Positions 21,597 to 27,411 of a stretch of DNA of 28,425 nt are shown here, in pieces. The stretch is from JAGOPO01 sp038065515. GTDB taxonomy: Bacteria > Patescibacteriota > Minisyncoccia > 2-02-FULL-40-12 > GWA2-44-9. Made by a program: the position numbers and the translations under genes. The stretch lies in contig JBBTQV010000015.1 in NCBI GenBank assembly GCA_038065515.1, positions 1-28,425 of the forward strand, in the 5' to 3' direction. The notes beneath the pieces were generated by a model that was given only the letters and a program-made list of their open reading frames with translations, did no database searches and had not been told where the DNA came from. Each line of letters starts with the position of its first letter. Position 1 is the stretch's first letter.

Positions 21597-22147
21597 TGGC
21601 TACCAAAACAGCAACAATCCAGCCGGAAGTCGAAATCAAGCCCACCACTCCCACCTTCGTGGACACCGTTCGCGACGAAGATGACATTGAGCTTGGTCCG
21701 ATGGAGCTCGAAGAGCTTCCCGAAGGCGCAAAAGAGAAATACTTCGAAGCCATCGGACGCCGTAAGACCGCCGTCGCGCGCGTCCGTTTGATGACCCGAA
21801 AATCCGGAGACAAGCTCACCGAAGATACAGCGCTCATGACGGTCAACGACAAGGATTATGCCGACTACTTTTTGGATAAGAACCTCATCCTGCGCATCGA
21901 ACAGCCACTGCGCCGTCTCAAGTCGCTCCAGCGCTTCAAAGTCACCGCGAAGGTCAACGGGGGCGGTATCTCGGGGCAAGCTGATGCTGTCCGCCATGGC
22001 ATCTCCCGCGCGTTGGAACTCTTCGACGCCAATTTCCGCAAGAAATTGAAGAAGGCAGGCTTCCTCACCCGCGATCCGCGCAAGGTGGAACGCAAGAAGC
22101 CGGGACTTAAGAAAGCCCGCAAAGGTCCCCGCTGGGCCAAGCGCTAA
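21596..22147 (+). CDS. rpsI: 30S ribosomal protein S9 with acidic N-terminal extension
   Basis: A 183-aa S9 against a usual 130. From residue 48 it is canonical: KYFEAIGRRKTAVARVRLM, KVNGGGISGQADAVRHGISR and LTRDPRKVERKKPGLKKARK, ending RWAKR. That C-terminal tail reaches the P-site tRNA. The first 47 residues are acidic and Pro/Thr-rich (VDTVRDEDDIELGPMELEEL and others) with no family counterpart. The start overlaps the rplM stop (TAATG). It is the last gene of the block, followed by a strong terminator. Confidence 0.95.
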   Translation: MATKTATIQPEVEIKPTTPTFVDTVRDEDDIELGPMELEELPEGAKEKYFEAIGRRKTAVARVRLMTRKSGDKLTEDTALMTVNDKDYADYFLDKNLILRIEQPLRRLKSLQRFKVTAKVNGGGISGQADAVRHGISRALELFDANFRKKLKKAGFLTRDPRKVERKKPGLKKARKGPRWAKR

Positions 22148-22152
22148 CGCAG

Positions 22153-22186
22153 AGAAACCCCGCTACTCGGCGGGGTTTCTGTTTTC
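22153..22186 (+). terminator. Terminator of the ribosomal block
   Basis: An 11-bp stem AGAAACCCCGC / GCGGGGTTTCT, allowing the C22163-G22170 closing pair, followed by GTTTTCTC. It lies directly after the rpsI stop. Confidence 0.92.
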
Positions 22187-22281
22187 TCGCGCTCCGAAAA
22201 CGATTGTCGAACGGGACGGCTGCTCAACTAAACGGCTAATGAGGTGCGATCACACTTTGTGTTTGATGGATATCGTCATAA

Positions 22282-22290
22282 TGATATGAT
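22282..22290 (+). promoter_or_regulatory. Extended -10 promoter of the restriction-modification pair
   Basis: TGA-TATGAT ends 6 nt before ATG 22297. An imperfect inverted repeat ATCACAC-TTT-GTGTTTGAT (22249-22267) covers the place of the -35 and could be an operator. No C-protein gene is visible. Confidence 0.6.
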
Positions 22291-22296
22291 TCTGAG

Positions 22297-23079
22297 ATGG
22301 TGACGATTACGGCGAAAGAGTTTAAGGAGTTCCGAAATCTACTGGGCTTTACTAACCAGAACGATGTAAAGGCGTTCTATTCGGCAAAAGACATCATCCG
22401 CCCGGTCAGTTTTGAGCACATCGAGATGTTGAACGCGCGACTGGCGGAGATTGTATCGAAACTGAACTCCGTCGTTCACGCATCAGTCAGAATTACTGAT
22501 ATCCAGGCATTTACAGCCGAATACATTGTCGATGTCTATCGGATACTGAAGGAGAACAATATTTTCCCCCGCTTTAACAATCTCGGACGACCGCCGGAGG
22601 ATGTATATTTCAATTGGATGCGGGGGAACATTGTATCGCATTTTGCGCTGCCTGCTCTCGCTAAAATATTCGGCATCGCGGAGTCGGCAGTGTCGCTGGT
22701 GGGTGACGACGATATCGCGCATATAGCCGACTTCAAGAAGACTCCGAAAGCTGACATCGAGATTCCCGGTCATAATCTTCGGCTAGAAACTCAAGCTGGC
22801 TTTCAAAGCATCAACGATATTAAGCAGCACAAGGTATTGGAGGCTCGTCGTCTGGCATTGGAGAAGGGGATGCAAACATGGGCAGTTCATTTTGATTTTT
22901 ATAATGGACAGGCGGCTTTTGTGCAACTCGATACGATTGCCGACGATGATGTAAACTGGGTGACCCGACAGCAAATGGAAGGGCAAACGGTATTTGCCAT
23001 AGATCAAAACTCATTCGTTTGGCGGCTTACAGACCCGCCACCGACATTCGAAAAGATTAAAGAACAAATAGGTGCGTAA
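22297..23079 (+). CDS. Candidate type II restriction endonuclease, family unassigned
   Basis: A 260-aa protein not recognised by family. It is called an endonuclease mainly because it overlaps a C5 methyltransferase gene by 8 nt. A possible PD-(D/E)XK core is D153 in KADIEIPGHN followed by E164-x-Q166 in LRLETQAGF. That is an E-x-Q variant rather than the usual E-x-K, so the catalytic assignment is uncertain. QTWAVHFDFYNGQAAFVQLD looks like the continuing central sheet. The N-terminal 120 residues are helical. No Shine-Dalgarno site is present; the -10 box lies 6 nt before the ATG. Base composition is more AT-rich than the ribosomal block, consistent with transfer. Confidence 0.55.
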   Translation: MVTITAKEFKEFRNLLGFTNQNDVKAFYSAKDIIRPVSFEHIEMLNARLAEIVSKLNSVVHASVRITDIQAFTAEYIVDVYRILKENNIFPRFNNLGRPPEDVYFNWMRGNIVSHFALPALAKIFGIAESAVSLVGDDDIAHIADFKKTPKADIEIPGHNLRLETQAGFQSINDIKQHKVLEARRLALEKGMQTWAVHFDFYNGQAAFVQLDTIADDDVNWVTRQQMEGQTVFAIDQNSFVWRLTDPPPTFEKIKEQIGA

Positions 23080-24268
23080 GATTCGTGTTATCGACTTGTT
23101 TGCAGGGGTGGGAGGTTTGTCATACGGTTTTTCGAAGGACCCGCGGTTTGAAATCCTTGCGGCGAACGAAATATTGCCGGATACGGCCAAGGCGTATTCG
23201 CTTAATCATCCGGAAGTCAAAATGTACGCAACCGATGTTGCAGAATTTTCCGGGGATGTTTTCAAGGCGGACTTTGCGATAAATCCGAAAGAGGTTGACC
23301 TCATTATTGGCGGCCCGCCGTGCCAAGCATATTCAACTTCAGGTAAGCGGCTGCTTGATGACCCTCGCGCTTATTTATTCAAGGAGTATCATCGTATTTT
23401 GAAGGATTTCGAACCAAAGTTTTTTATCTTCGAAAATGTCAGCGGCTTACAATCGATGGGTCAGGGAAAACTATTATCAGAAATCTGCGAATTATTCGGC
23501 TCGCTGGGATATGAGACGCAAATTCAGCTCCTAAATGCTGCAGATTACGGTGCGCCACAGATTCGGGAGAGGGTCATTCTGACCGGTAGCCGCTTGCCAC
23601 GACAGTTCAAGTATCCTACACCAACGCATACTGACCCCCGCGATATACCGCCGGGCAACGCTATGGGTCCTCGACCATACCTCACCCTAGGAGAAGCGAT
23701 AAGCGACCTCCCACTGATTAAAGGAGGAGAAGAGTCCCATTCATATGCGTCAGAGCCGCAAAATGACTTCCAGCGAGAAATGCGGAGAGGCGCCTCGAAC
23801 CATTTGATGGATCATAACGCCTCTTTCAACAACCCAAATCTGGTGGCGCTTATGGAGGCGCTTCCGGAAGGAGGCTTGCCCAAAGACCTTCCTGCACACT
23901 TGAGGCCAAAATCCGGCTTTCCAAACTCATACGCCCGTCTATGGTGGGACAAGCCCTGCACGACTATTACTCGGAATCTTGGCACTCCGTCATCAGCGCG
24001 GTGCATTCATCCAAAGGTGGCGAGAGCGCTCACGACCCGTGAAGGGGCGAGGCTCCAGTATTTTCCTGATAGGTATCAATTCTTTGGTTCTCGCAGTTCG
24101 CGAAATTTGCAGATAGGTAACGCTGTTGCAACAGTTCTTTCACGCGCGCTGGCAAAATCTGTTGGCGACTACTTCGACCCGCTCGCAGTTCATGAGCCAC
24201 CCCGTGAGCAACAGCTGCCTTTCGATGCATCAACGAGCCGGCTGTGCTTCGGAGAGGCGAGAGAGTAG
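23072..24268 (+). CDS. DNA (cytosine-5) methyltransferase
   Basis: A 398-aa enzyme that methylates cytosine at C5 in DNA. Motif I is DLFAGVGGLSYGF, motif IV is GGPPCQAYS with nucleophile C84, motif VI is FENVSGL, motif VIII is QIRERV and motif X is QIGNAVATV. The target-recognition region lies between VIII and IX (about residues 200-330) and includes SYARLWWDKPCTTITRNLGT. The recognition site cannot be read by eye. GTG start at 23072, inside the end of the upstream gene. It should protect host DNA against the upstream candidate nuclease, forming a type II restriction-modification unit. Confidence 0.93.
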   Translation: MRKIRVIDLFAGVGGLSYGFSKDPRFEILAANEILPDTAKAYSLNHPEVKMYATDVAEFSGDVFKADFAINPKEVDLIIGGPPCQAYSTSGKRLLDDPRAYLFKEYHRILKDFEPKFFIFENVSGLQSMGQGKLLSEICELFGSLGYETQIQLLNAADYGAPQIRERVILTGSRLPRQFKYPTPTHTDPRDIPPGNAMGPRPYLTLGEAISDLPLIKGGEESHSYASEPQNDFQREMRRGASNHLMDHNASFNNPNLVALMEALPEGGLPKDLPAHLRPKSGFPNSYARLWWDKPCTTITRNLGTPSSARCIHPKVARALTTREGARLQYFPDRYQFFGSRSSRNLQIGNAVATVLSRALAKSVGDYFDPLAVHEPPREQQLPFDASTSRLCFGEARE

Positions 24269-24316
24269 TATTAACCCTTGTTCGAAACTATCGCTACTGC
24301 TGGGCTTATGGTTTTG

Positions 24317-24325
24317 TGCTAAACT
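24317..24325 (+). promoter_or_regulatory. Extended -10 promoter, leaderless type
   Basis: TGC-TAAACT ends 6 nt before ATG 24332, with no -35-like hexamer at the proper distance and no Shine-Dalgarno site. Confidence 0.5.
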
Positions 24326-24331
24326 ATAGAC

Positions 24332-24652
24332 ATGAACCAATTTGAACAAAGTCGGGAACGGATACCGACACGGGAAGAGGTGCTGGATTTAATTCGGCGG
24401 AGAGCCGAGGGTTGTACGGTGCTTGATGAGCGGAGAGACGAGCGGGGAGTTTACTATCTTGAGGCGAAAAGCCCGGAAACCAGACCCGGAGAATATACGG
24501 TATATGTGTATCTGCGGAAAGGAACATACCCTGGCGGGTCTTCCTCGCTCACCACGAGACTCATGGCTGAAGAGTACACGCATGGCGATGTAGACAGCGG
24601 CGATGACATCGCGGAACTCGACCCTGCCACAAACGAGTGGGTAAATAAGTAA
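24332..24652 (+). CDS. Hypothetical protein, 106 aa
   Basis: Not recognised. A soluble, strongly charged protein. The helical N-terminus (FEQSRERIPTREEVLDLIRR) is followed by a likely beta segment, GVYYLEAKSPETRPGEYTVY and VYLRKGTYPGG. It ends with an acidic tail (DVDSGDDIAELDPATNEW). There is no signal peptide. It follows the methyltransferase by 63 nt and has its own predicted promoter, so it is probably not part of the restriction-modification unit. Confidence 0.55.
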   Translation: MNQFEQSRERIPTREEVLDLIRRRAEGCTVLDERRDERGVYYLEAKSPETRPGEYTVYVYLRKGTYPGGSSSLTTRLMAEEYTHGDVDSGDDIAELDPATNEWVNK

Positions 24653-24677
24653 TCCGTTTGCGCTTCGGGGAGATATG

Positions 24678-24686
24678 TGTTATACA
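24678..24686 (+). promoter_or_regulatory. Extended -10 before the zinc-finger gene
   Basis: TGT-TATACA at 24678-24686. The predicted start is about 11 nt before ATG 24704, with AGAGG at 24693-24697 inside the very short leader. Confidence 0.45.
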
Positions 24687-24703
24687 TGGGATAGAGGTGT
24701 GTA

Positions 24704-24985
24704 ATGGCCAAAAAGAGGAAAGTCGAAGCCCAATGCAGTTCGTGCGGGGGAACCGGCGTCTATCAGGGCTTTGCGGAGCCGAAAGGTGTTGGCGTGGTGT
24801 GCCTGAACTGTGACGGCAGCGGCAAAGAGTTCATTATGTACAGGCCATTCATAACCCGCAAGCGGCGCAGGTACATCAAGACGGTGCGTCTGTCGCAGGG
24901 CAACTTCATCGCTACCGGCGCTGGTCCTTCCGGGGGCTCGGTCACTTACGAGCAGTTCCTGGCGGGGAAGATGCCGAAGCGGTAG
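24704..24985 (+). CDS. DnaJ-type zinc-finger protein without a J domain
   Basis: A 93-aa protein with two CxxCxGxG units, CSSCGGTG (C11, C14) and CLNCDGSG (C33, C36), together forming one zinc site of the kind found in the DnaJ central domain. The rest is basic (FITRKRRRYIKTVRLSQGN) and suggests nucleic-acid binding. There is no J domain or substrate-binding domain, so it is not a chaperone of the DnaJ type. AGAGG lies 6 nt before the ATG. It ends before a clear terminator. Isolated zinc units of this kind are common in uncharacterised small proteins. Confidence 0.7.
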   Translation: MAKKRKVEAQCSSCGGTGVYQGFAEPKGVGVVCLNCDGSGKEFIMYRPFITRKRRRYIKTVRLSQGNFIATGAGPSGGSVTYEQFLAGKMPKR

Positions 24986-25011
24986 TTATGAATCGTCAGT
25001 GACCACTTTGG

Positions 25012-25042
25012 GCGATGGCTTCTGCCGTCGCTCTTTTCTTTT
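25012..25042 (+). terminator. Terminator after the zinc-finger gene
   Basis: Stem GCGATGGC / GCCGTCGC (one wobble pair) with a TTCT loop, followed by TCTTTTCTTTT. Confidence 0.8.
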
Positions 25043-25107
25043 CACTACCCAGTGAAACGGTACTACCCGGTCCATATGGCGGTCCTCGACAGGCCGCCGC
25101 AACGGCG

Positions 25108-25113
25108 TAAAAT
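25108..25113 (+). promoter_or_regulatory. -10 box before the 64-aa gene, leaderless type
   Basis: TAAAAT ends 6 nt before ATG 25120. The six bases between are GGGGGA, which could also be read as a Shine-Dalgarno placed too close to function. Confidence 0.4.
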
Positions 25114-25119
25114 GGGGGA

Positions 25120-25314
25120 ATGAATCGATATTTATTTCTGTTATTACTGGCTGTGGTGTATGTTTCGGCGGTGATGGGTTACTACGAGAAGGGGAAGGCC
25201 AATATCCTTGTCGTCTGGGAAGGTGACAGTATCACTACCGCAACCGAACAGTCGCCTTCATTCGATTTGCTCAACAAGCTCCGCTTGGGCAACCCCCTCT
25301 GGTTCATCGATTAA
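25120..25314 (+). CDS. 64-aa exported or membrane-anchored protein
   Basis: Not recognised. The N-terminus MNRYLFLLLLAVVYVSAVMG is a signal peptide or uncleaved anchor. It is followed by about 44 soluble residues (YYEKGKANILVVWEGDSITT and a tail ending NPLWFID). A cleavage site after VSA is possible but not certain. It lies between a terminator and the promoter of the next gene, so it is a single-gene unit. Confidence 0.5.
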   Translation: MNRYLFLLLLAVVYVSAVMGYYEKGKANILVVWEGDSITTATEQSPSFDLLNKLRLGNPLWFID

Positions 25315-25321
25315 CTTCTTC

Positions 25322-25350
25322 TTGCATACGCAACCGTATTGTGGTTTAAT
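25322..25350 (+). promoter_or_regulatory. Promoter of the 80-aa gene
   Basis: TTGCAT (25322-25327), 17 nt, then TGG-TTTAAT (-10 at 25345-25350). A leader of about 19 nt with GGAGGGGG follows, so this is a leadered gene. Confidence 0.65.
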
Positions 25351-25375
25351 GACCTGGAAAGCTGGAGGGGGAGTT

Positions 25376-25618
25376 ATGGGAGAAGATGAACGGGAGCTGC
25401 AAAGACGCGTCAATGAGGTTCTGGCGCGCTACTCGAAAGACCTCCGGGAGCACAGCGCCGAGCTGGCAAAGACGCTTGATCAGGCACCGGAGGTTCGTGT
25501 GTGTCTCGAAGCGGTCGGTGTCTGCACTATCCGAGAGCTTTCGCCCACGCAGATGCAGGAGATGACCAACATCATATTCACTGTGATGAATCGCCACACC
25601 CATCCCGGCGCGAACTGA
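25376..25618 (+). CDS. Hypothetical protein, 80 aa
   Basis: Not recognised. ATG 25376 was chosen because GGAGGGGG at 25364-25371 lies 4 nt upstream and the promoter ends at 25350; longer in-frame starts lie before the promoter. The first 40 residues are a charged helix (DERELQRRVNEVLARYSKDL), likely a coiled coil. LEAVGVCTIRELSPTQMQEM follows, with a single Cys pattern. The protein is soluble and has its own terminator. Confidence 0.6.
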   Translation: MGEDERELQRRVNEVLARYSKDLREHSAELAKTLDQAPEVRVCLEAVGVCTIRELSPTQMQEMTNIIFTVMNRHTHPGAN

Positions 25619-25645
25619 TTCATCCGGCAGACACCGCCGCATCCA

Positions 25646-25674
25646 AGAGTCCGTGACTTTGAGTCACGGACTCT
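25646..25674 (+). terminator. Strong hairpin after the 80-aa gene
   Basis: A perfect 13-bp stem AGAGTCCGTGACT / AGTCACGGACTCT with a 3-nt loop. The downstream ATTCGTTGTG is only moderately T-rich. Confidence 0.65.
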
Positions 25675-25686
25675 ATTCGTTGTGTC

Positions 25687-25715
25687 TTGTCAGATATCGT
25701 GTAGTACGGTAATAC
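25687..25715 (+). promoter_or_regulatory. Promoter of the 198-aa gene
   Basis: TTGTCA (25687-25692), exactly 17 nt, then TAATAC (25710-25715). A short leader with GGAGG follows, 5 nt before ATG 25731. Confidence 0.75.
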
Positions 25716-25730
25716 AGTATCGGAGGTTGT

Positions 25731-26327
25731 ATGGACGAAGAAAGCGAAAAGCCCGTACGGTTTCAGGTTCTGATGTCCGGTCATCACGGAGGTGCGCCCG
25801 GGTTGCGGGCCGCGATGGCGGGATGGTTCATTGGCAATATAAATGTGTTTCTGCAGCTGAAACCTGACATGGATTCGTTCCAGCAGAAGATGTTCCTGGA
25901 TGTGATCCAGCAGTGGGGAAGAGCGCTTCCATTTTCTCTGCAATCTACCGAACAGCCGCGAATCGTGATGCCGGAAGAGGCCGAAGCGATCCGCTCGCTC
26001 TTTGAAAAGGCACTCACGACCGCCACCGTGGTCAGGATCTTCCGAAGTGTCATGCCGCATCAGGCAGAGAACCGCGAGCGCGATGAGGCAATCATCAGTG
26101 ACATGCGCGCCTTCTGCACCGAAAAGTCCGGCGAAATTAGGCAGTTGTCCCGCATCGGTGTCTTTGAGGTAGAGCAATGGGTGTTCGAAATGCTGTGCTG
26201 GCATCTCAAACAACTCCTGCCCGTGATCCTGGGCGACACTCTGATGAAGCGCTTCGAGAAGGCTTTCAATCAACAGATGAGGGAGTTGTTGCAGATGGCA
26301 CAACTGGCCGCCGCGTCACCGCAGTAA
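25731..26327 (+). CDS. Hypothetical helical protein, 198 aa
   Basis: Not recognised. A soluble, almost entirely helical protein. It begins MDEESEKPVRFQVLMSGHHG, has a Gly-rich turn (GHHGGAPGLRAAMAG), and contains long amphipathic helices such as AEAIRSLFEKALTTATVVRI and FEKAFNQQMRELLQMAQLAA. There is no signal peptide. A full promoter, Shine-Dalgarno site and terminator surround it, so it is a well-supported single-gene unit. The HHGG near the N-terminus could bind metal, but nothing else supports that. Confidence 0.65.
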   Translation: MDEESEKPVRFQVLMSGHHGGAPGLRAAMAGWFIGNINVFLQLKPDMDSFQQKMFLDVIQQWGRALPFSLQSTEQPRIVMPEEAEAIRSLFEKALTTATVVRIFRSVMPHQAENRERDEAIISDMRAFCTEKSGEIRQLSRIGVFEVEQWVFEMLCWHLKQLLPVILGDTLMKRFEKAFNQQMRELLQMAQLAAASPQ

Positions 26328-26330
26328 CAC

Positions 26331-26353
26331 CGCCGACCCCCGGTCGGCGTTTT
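26331..26353 (+). terminator. Terminator of the 198-aa gene
   Basis: Stem CGCCGACC / GGTCGGCG with a CCC loop, then TTTTCC. It starts 3 nt after the stop codon. Confidence 0.88.
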
Positions 26354-26427
26354 CCTTTGCCGTTTACCGTTGCGAATAGAGTGGTATGAGAGTAGAATGA
26401 AGGCGGTAATAAAACTAACCCACAGAA

Positions 26428-26685
26428 ATGGCACAAACAGCAAATTCGGCGTTTATGAAGCCTATGAAGGTCAGTGAGGAGTTGGCGAGGGTTGTCGGTG
26501 CGGGACCAATGCCGCGCTCGGAGGTCGTGAAAAACCTCTGGGTATACATTAAGAAGAACAACCTTCAGGACAAGGACAACAAGCGTAATATCAATGCGGA
26601 CGATGCGCTGAAGGCGGTATTCGGCGGCAAGGCAATGGTCAACATGTTCGAGATGACCAAGCTGGTCTCGAAGCATCTCTCGTAG
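26428..26685 (+). CDS. SWIB/MDM2-domain protein
   Basis: An 85-aa protein that is essentially one SWIB domain: FMKPMKVSEELARVVGAGPM, then PRSEVVKNLWVYIKKNNLQD and INADDALKAVFGGKAMVNMF. The domain is best known from eukaryotic SWI/SNF chromatin complexes. In bacteria it occurs in Chlamydiae (alone or fused to topoisomerase I) and some other lineages, where it is thought to bind DNA or chromatin-like structures. A TAGAAT at 26392-26397 may be its -10, with a 30-nt leader and no clear Shine-Dalgarno. A tiny basic frame follows 14 nt later. Confidence 0.92.
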   Translation: MAQTANSAFMKPMKVSEELARVVGAGPMPRSEVVKNLWVYIKKNNLQDKDNKRNINADDALKAVFGGKAMVNMFEMTKLVSKHLS

Positions 26686-26699
26686 CAACACAAAAAACT

Positions 26700-26765
26700 A
26701 TGGCAAAAGGAAACGATTCCCACCGGCGGGAAACCAAAAAACCCAAGCAGCCGAAGAAGAAATAA
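26700..26765 (+). CDS. 21-residue Lys-rich peptide
   Basis: The frame ATG GCA AAA GGA through AAA TAA encodes MAKGNDSHRRETKKPKQPKK plus one Lys. Short proteins of the form MAKG-N-x-S-x-x-K-E-x-K-K-P-K are found in many bacteria without assigned function; this comparison is from memory. It starts 14 nt after the SWIB gene and would be cotranscribed with it. Its high positive charge would suit nucleic-acid or ribosome binding. Confidence 0.5.
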   Translation: MAKGNDSHRRETKKPKQPKKK

Positions 26766-26863
26766 GAAAAGAACCTCTCTAGAGGGGTGTGGTTTGTGCA
26801 CAGGGTGGATGCAGGAGGCTTGGACAGTGTTATGCTTACGGAGTATTGAATCATTGCATTTTC

Positions 26864-27268
26864 ATGAAGAAAATTCTCTGGCTTGTCGTTCTAGTCGTAT
26901 CCGTCGGTGCGTATTATCTGCTCGTCGGAAAGGATGGAACACTTCAGGTCTCACTGAAGGAGCAGAACTCCTCGGGTGAGTCCGGGACCGCTATACTCAA
27001 AGAGGTTGACGGCAAGGTCCAGGTGACCCTGACAGTCGCTGGGCAGCCAGCCGGCGTAGTACAGCCAGTTCATATCCACGAGGGAACCTGCGCAGAACTG
27101 GGCACCGTGGTATATCCGCTTGCCTTTCCCAAGGACGGAGTGGCATCTGTAACCCTGTTGGCAGTTTCGCTTGCAGATCTGAAAACGCAAGTCCCACTCG
27201 CCGTGAATGCCCACAAGTCCGGCCAAGAACCCCAGGTGTATGTTGCTTGCGGAGATATCGCGTTCTGA
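26864..27268 (+). CDS. Exported CHRD/superoxide-dismutase-like protein
   Basis: A 134-aa protein. The first 22 residues (MKKILWLVVLVVSVGAYYLL) are a signal or anchor segment. The mature part carries QPVHIHEGTCAELGTVVYPL with H70, H72 and C76, then NAHKSG (H117), and ends VYVACGDIAF with C129. This H-x-H-E-G-x-C ... H-K-S ... A-C-G-D pattern is shared with CHRD and Cu/Zn SOD-like beta-barrel proteins. C76-C129 is a probable disulfide. Not all SOD metal ligands are present, so enzymatic activity is doubtful. ATG 26864 was chosen because it begins the signal peptide. Confidence 0.75.
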   Translation: MKKILWLVVLVVSVGAYYLLVGKDGTLQVSLKEQNSSGESGTAILKEVDGKVQVTLTVAGQPAGVVQPVHIHEGTCAELGTVVYPLAFPKDGVASVTLLAVSLADLKTQVPLAVNAHKSGQEPQVYVACGDIAF

Positions 27269-27411
27269 TTCTAGTGCTGCTGTCCGACACCGAACTATTC
27301 CGCGAGCGAATCGACACCCATGCTGTGGTTGAGTATGGTATGGGACACATGAGCAAAGACTCGAGCATCACCGAACTCCCTCCGCCCTAGAACCTTTCGT
27401 GATGTAATGCT
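27269..27411. other. Spacer between the SOD-like gene and pilT
   Basis: No promoter or clear terminator is seen, although the flanking genes converge. A 38-codon plus-strand frame (GTG 27274 to TAG 27390) reads protein-like. It begins VLLSDTELFRERIDTHAVVE, loosely like the ILSDREI start of dCTP deaminases. It has no ribosome binding site at proper distance, so it may be a gene remnant or chance. Confidence 0.3.

Noticed and set aside
22187..24331. Insertion sequence or integrase carrying the restriction-modification pair
   Set aside because: No transposase, terminal inverted repeats or target-site duplications were found at the edges of the pair.
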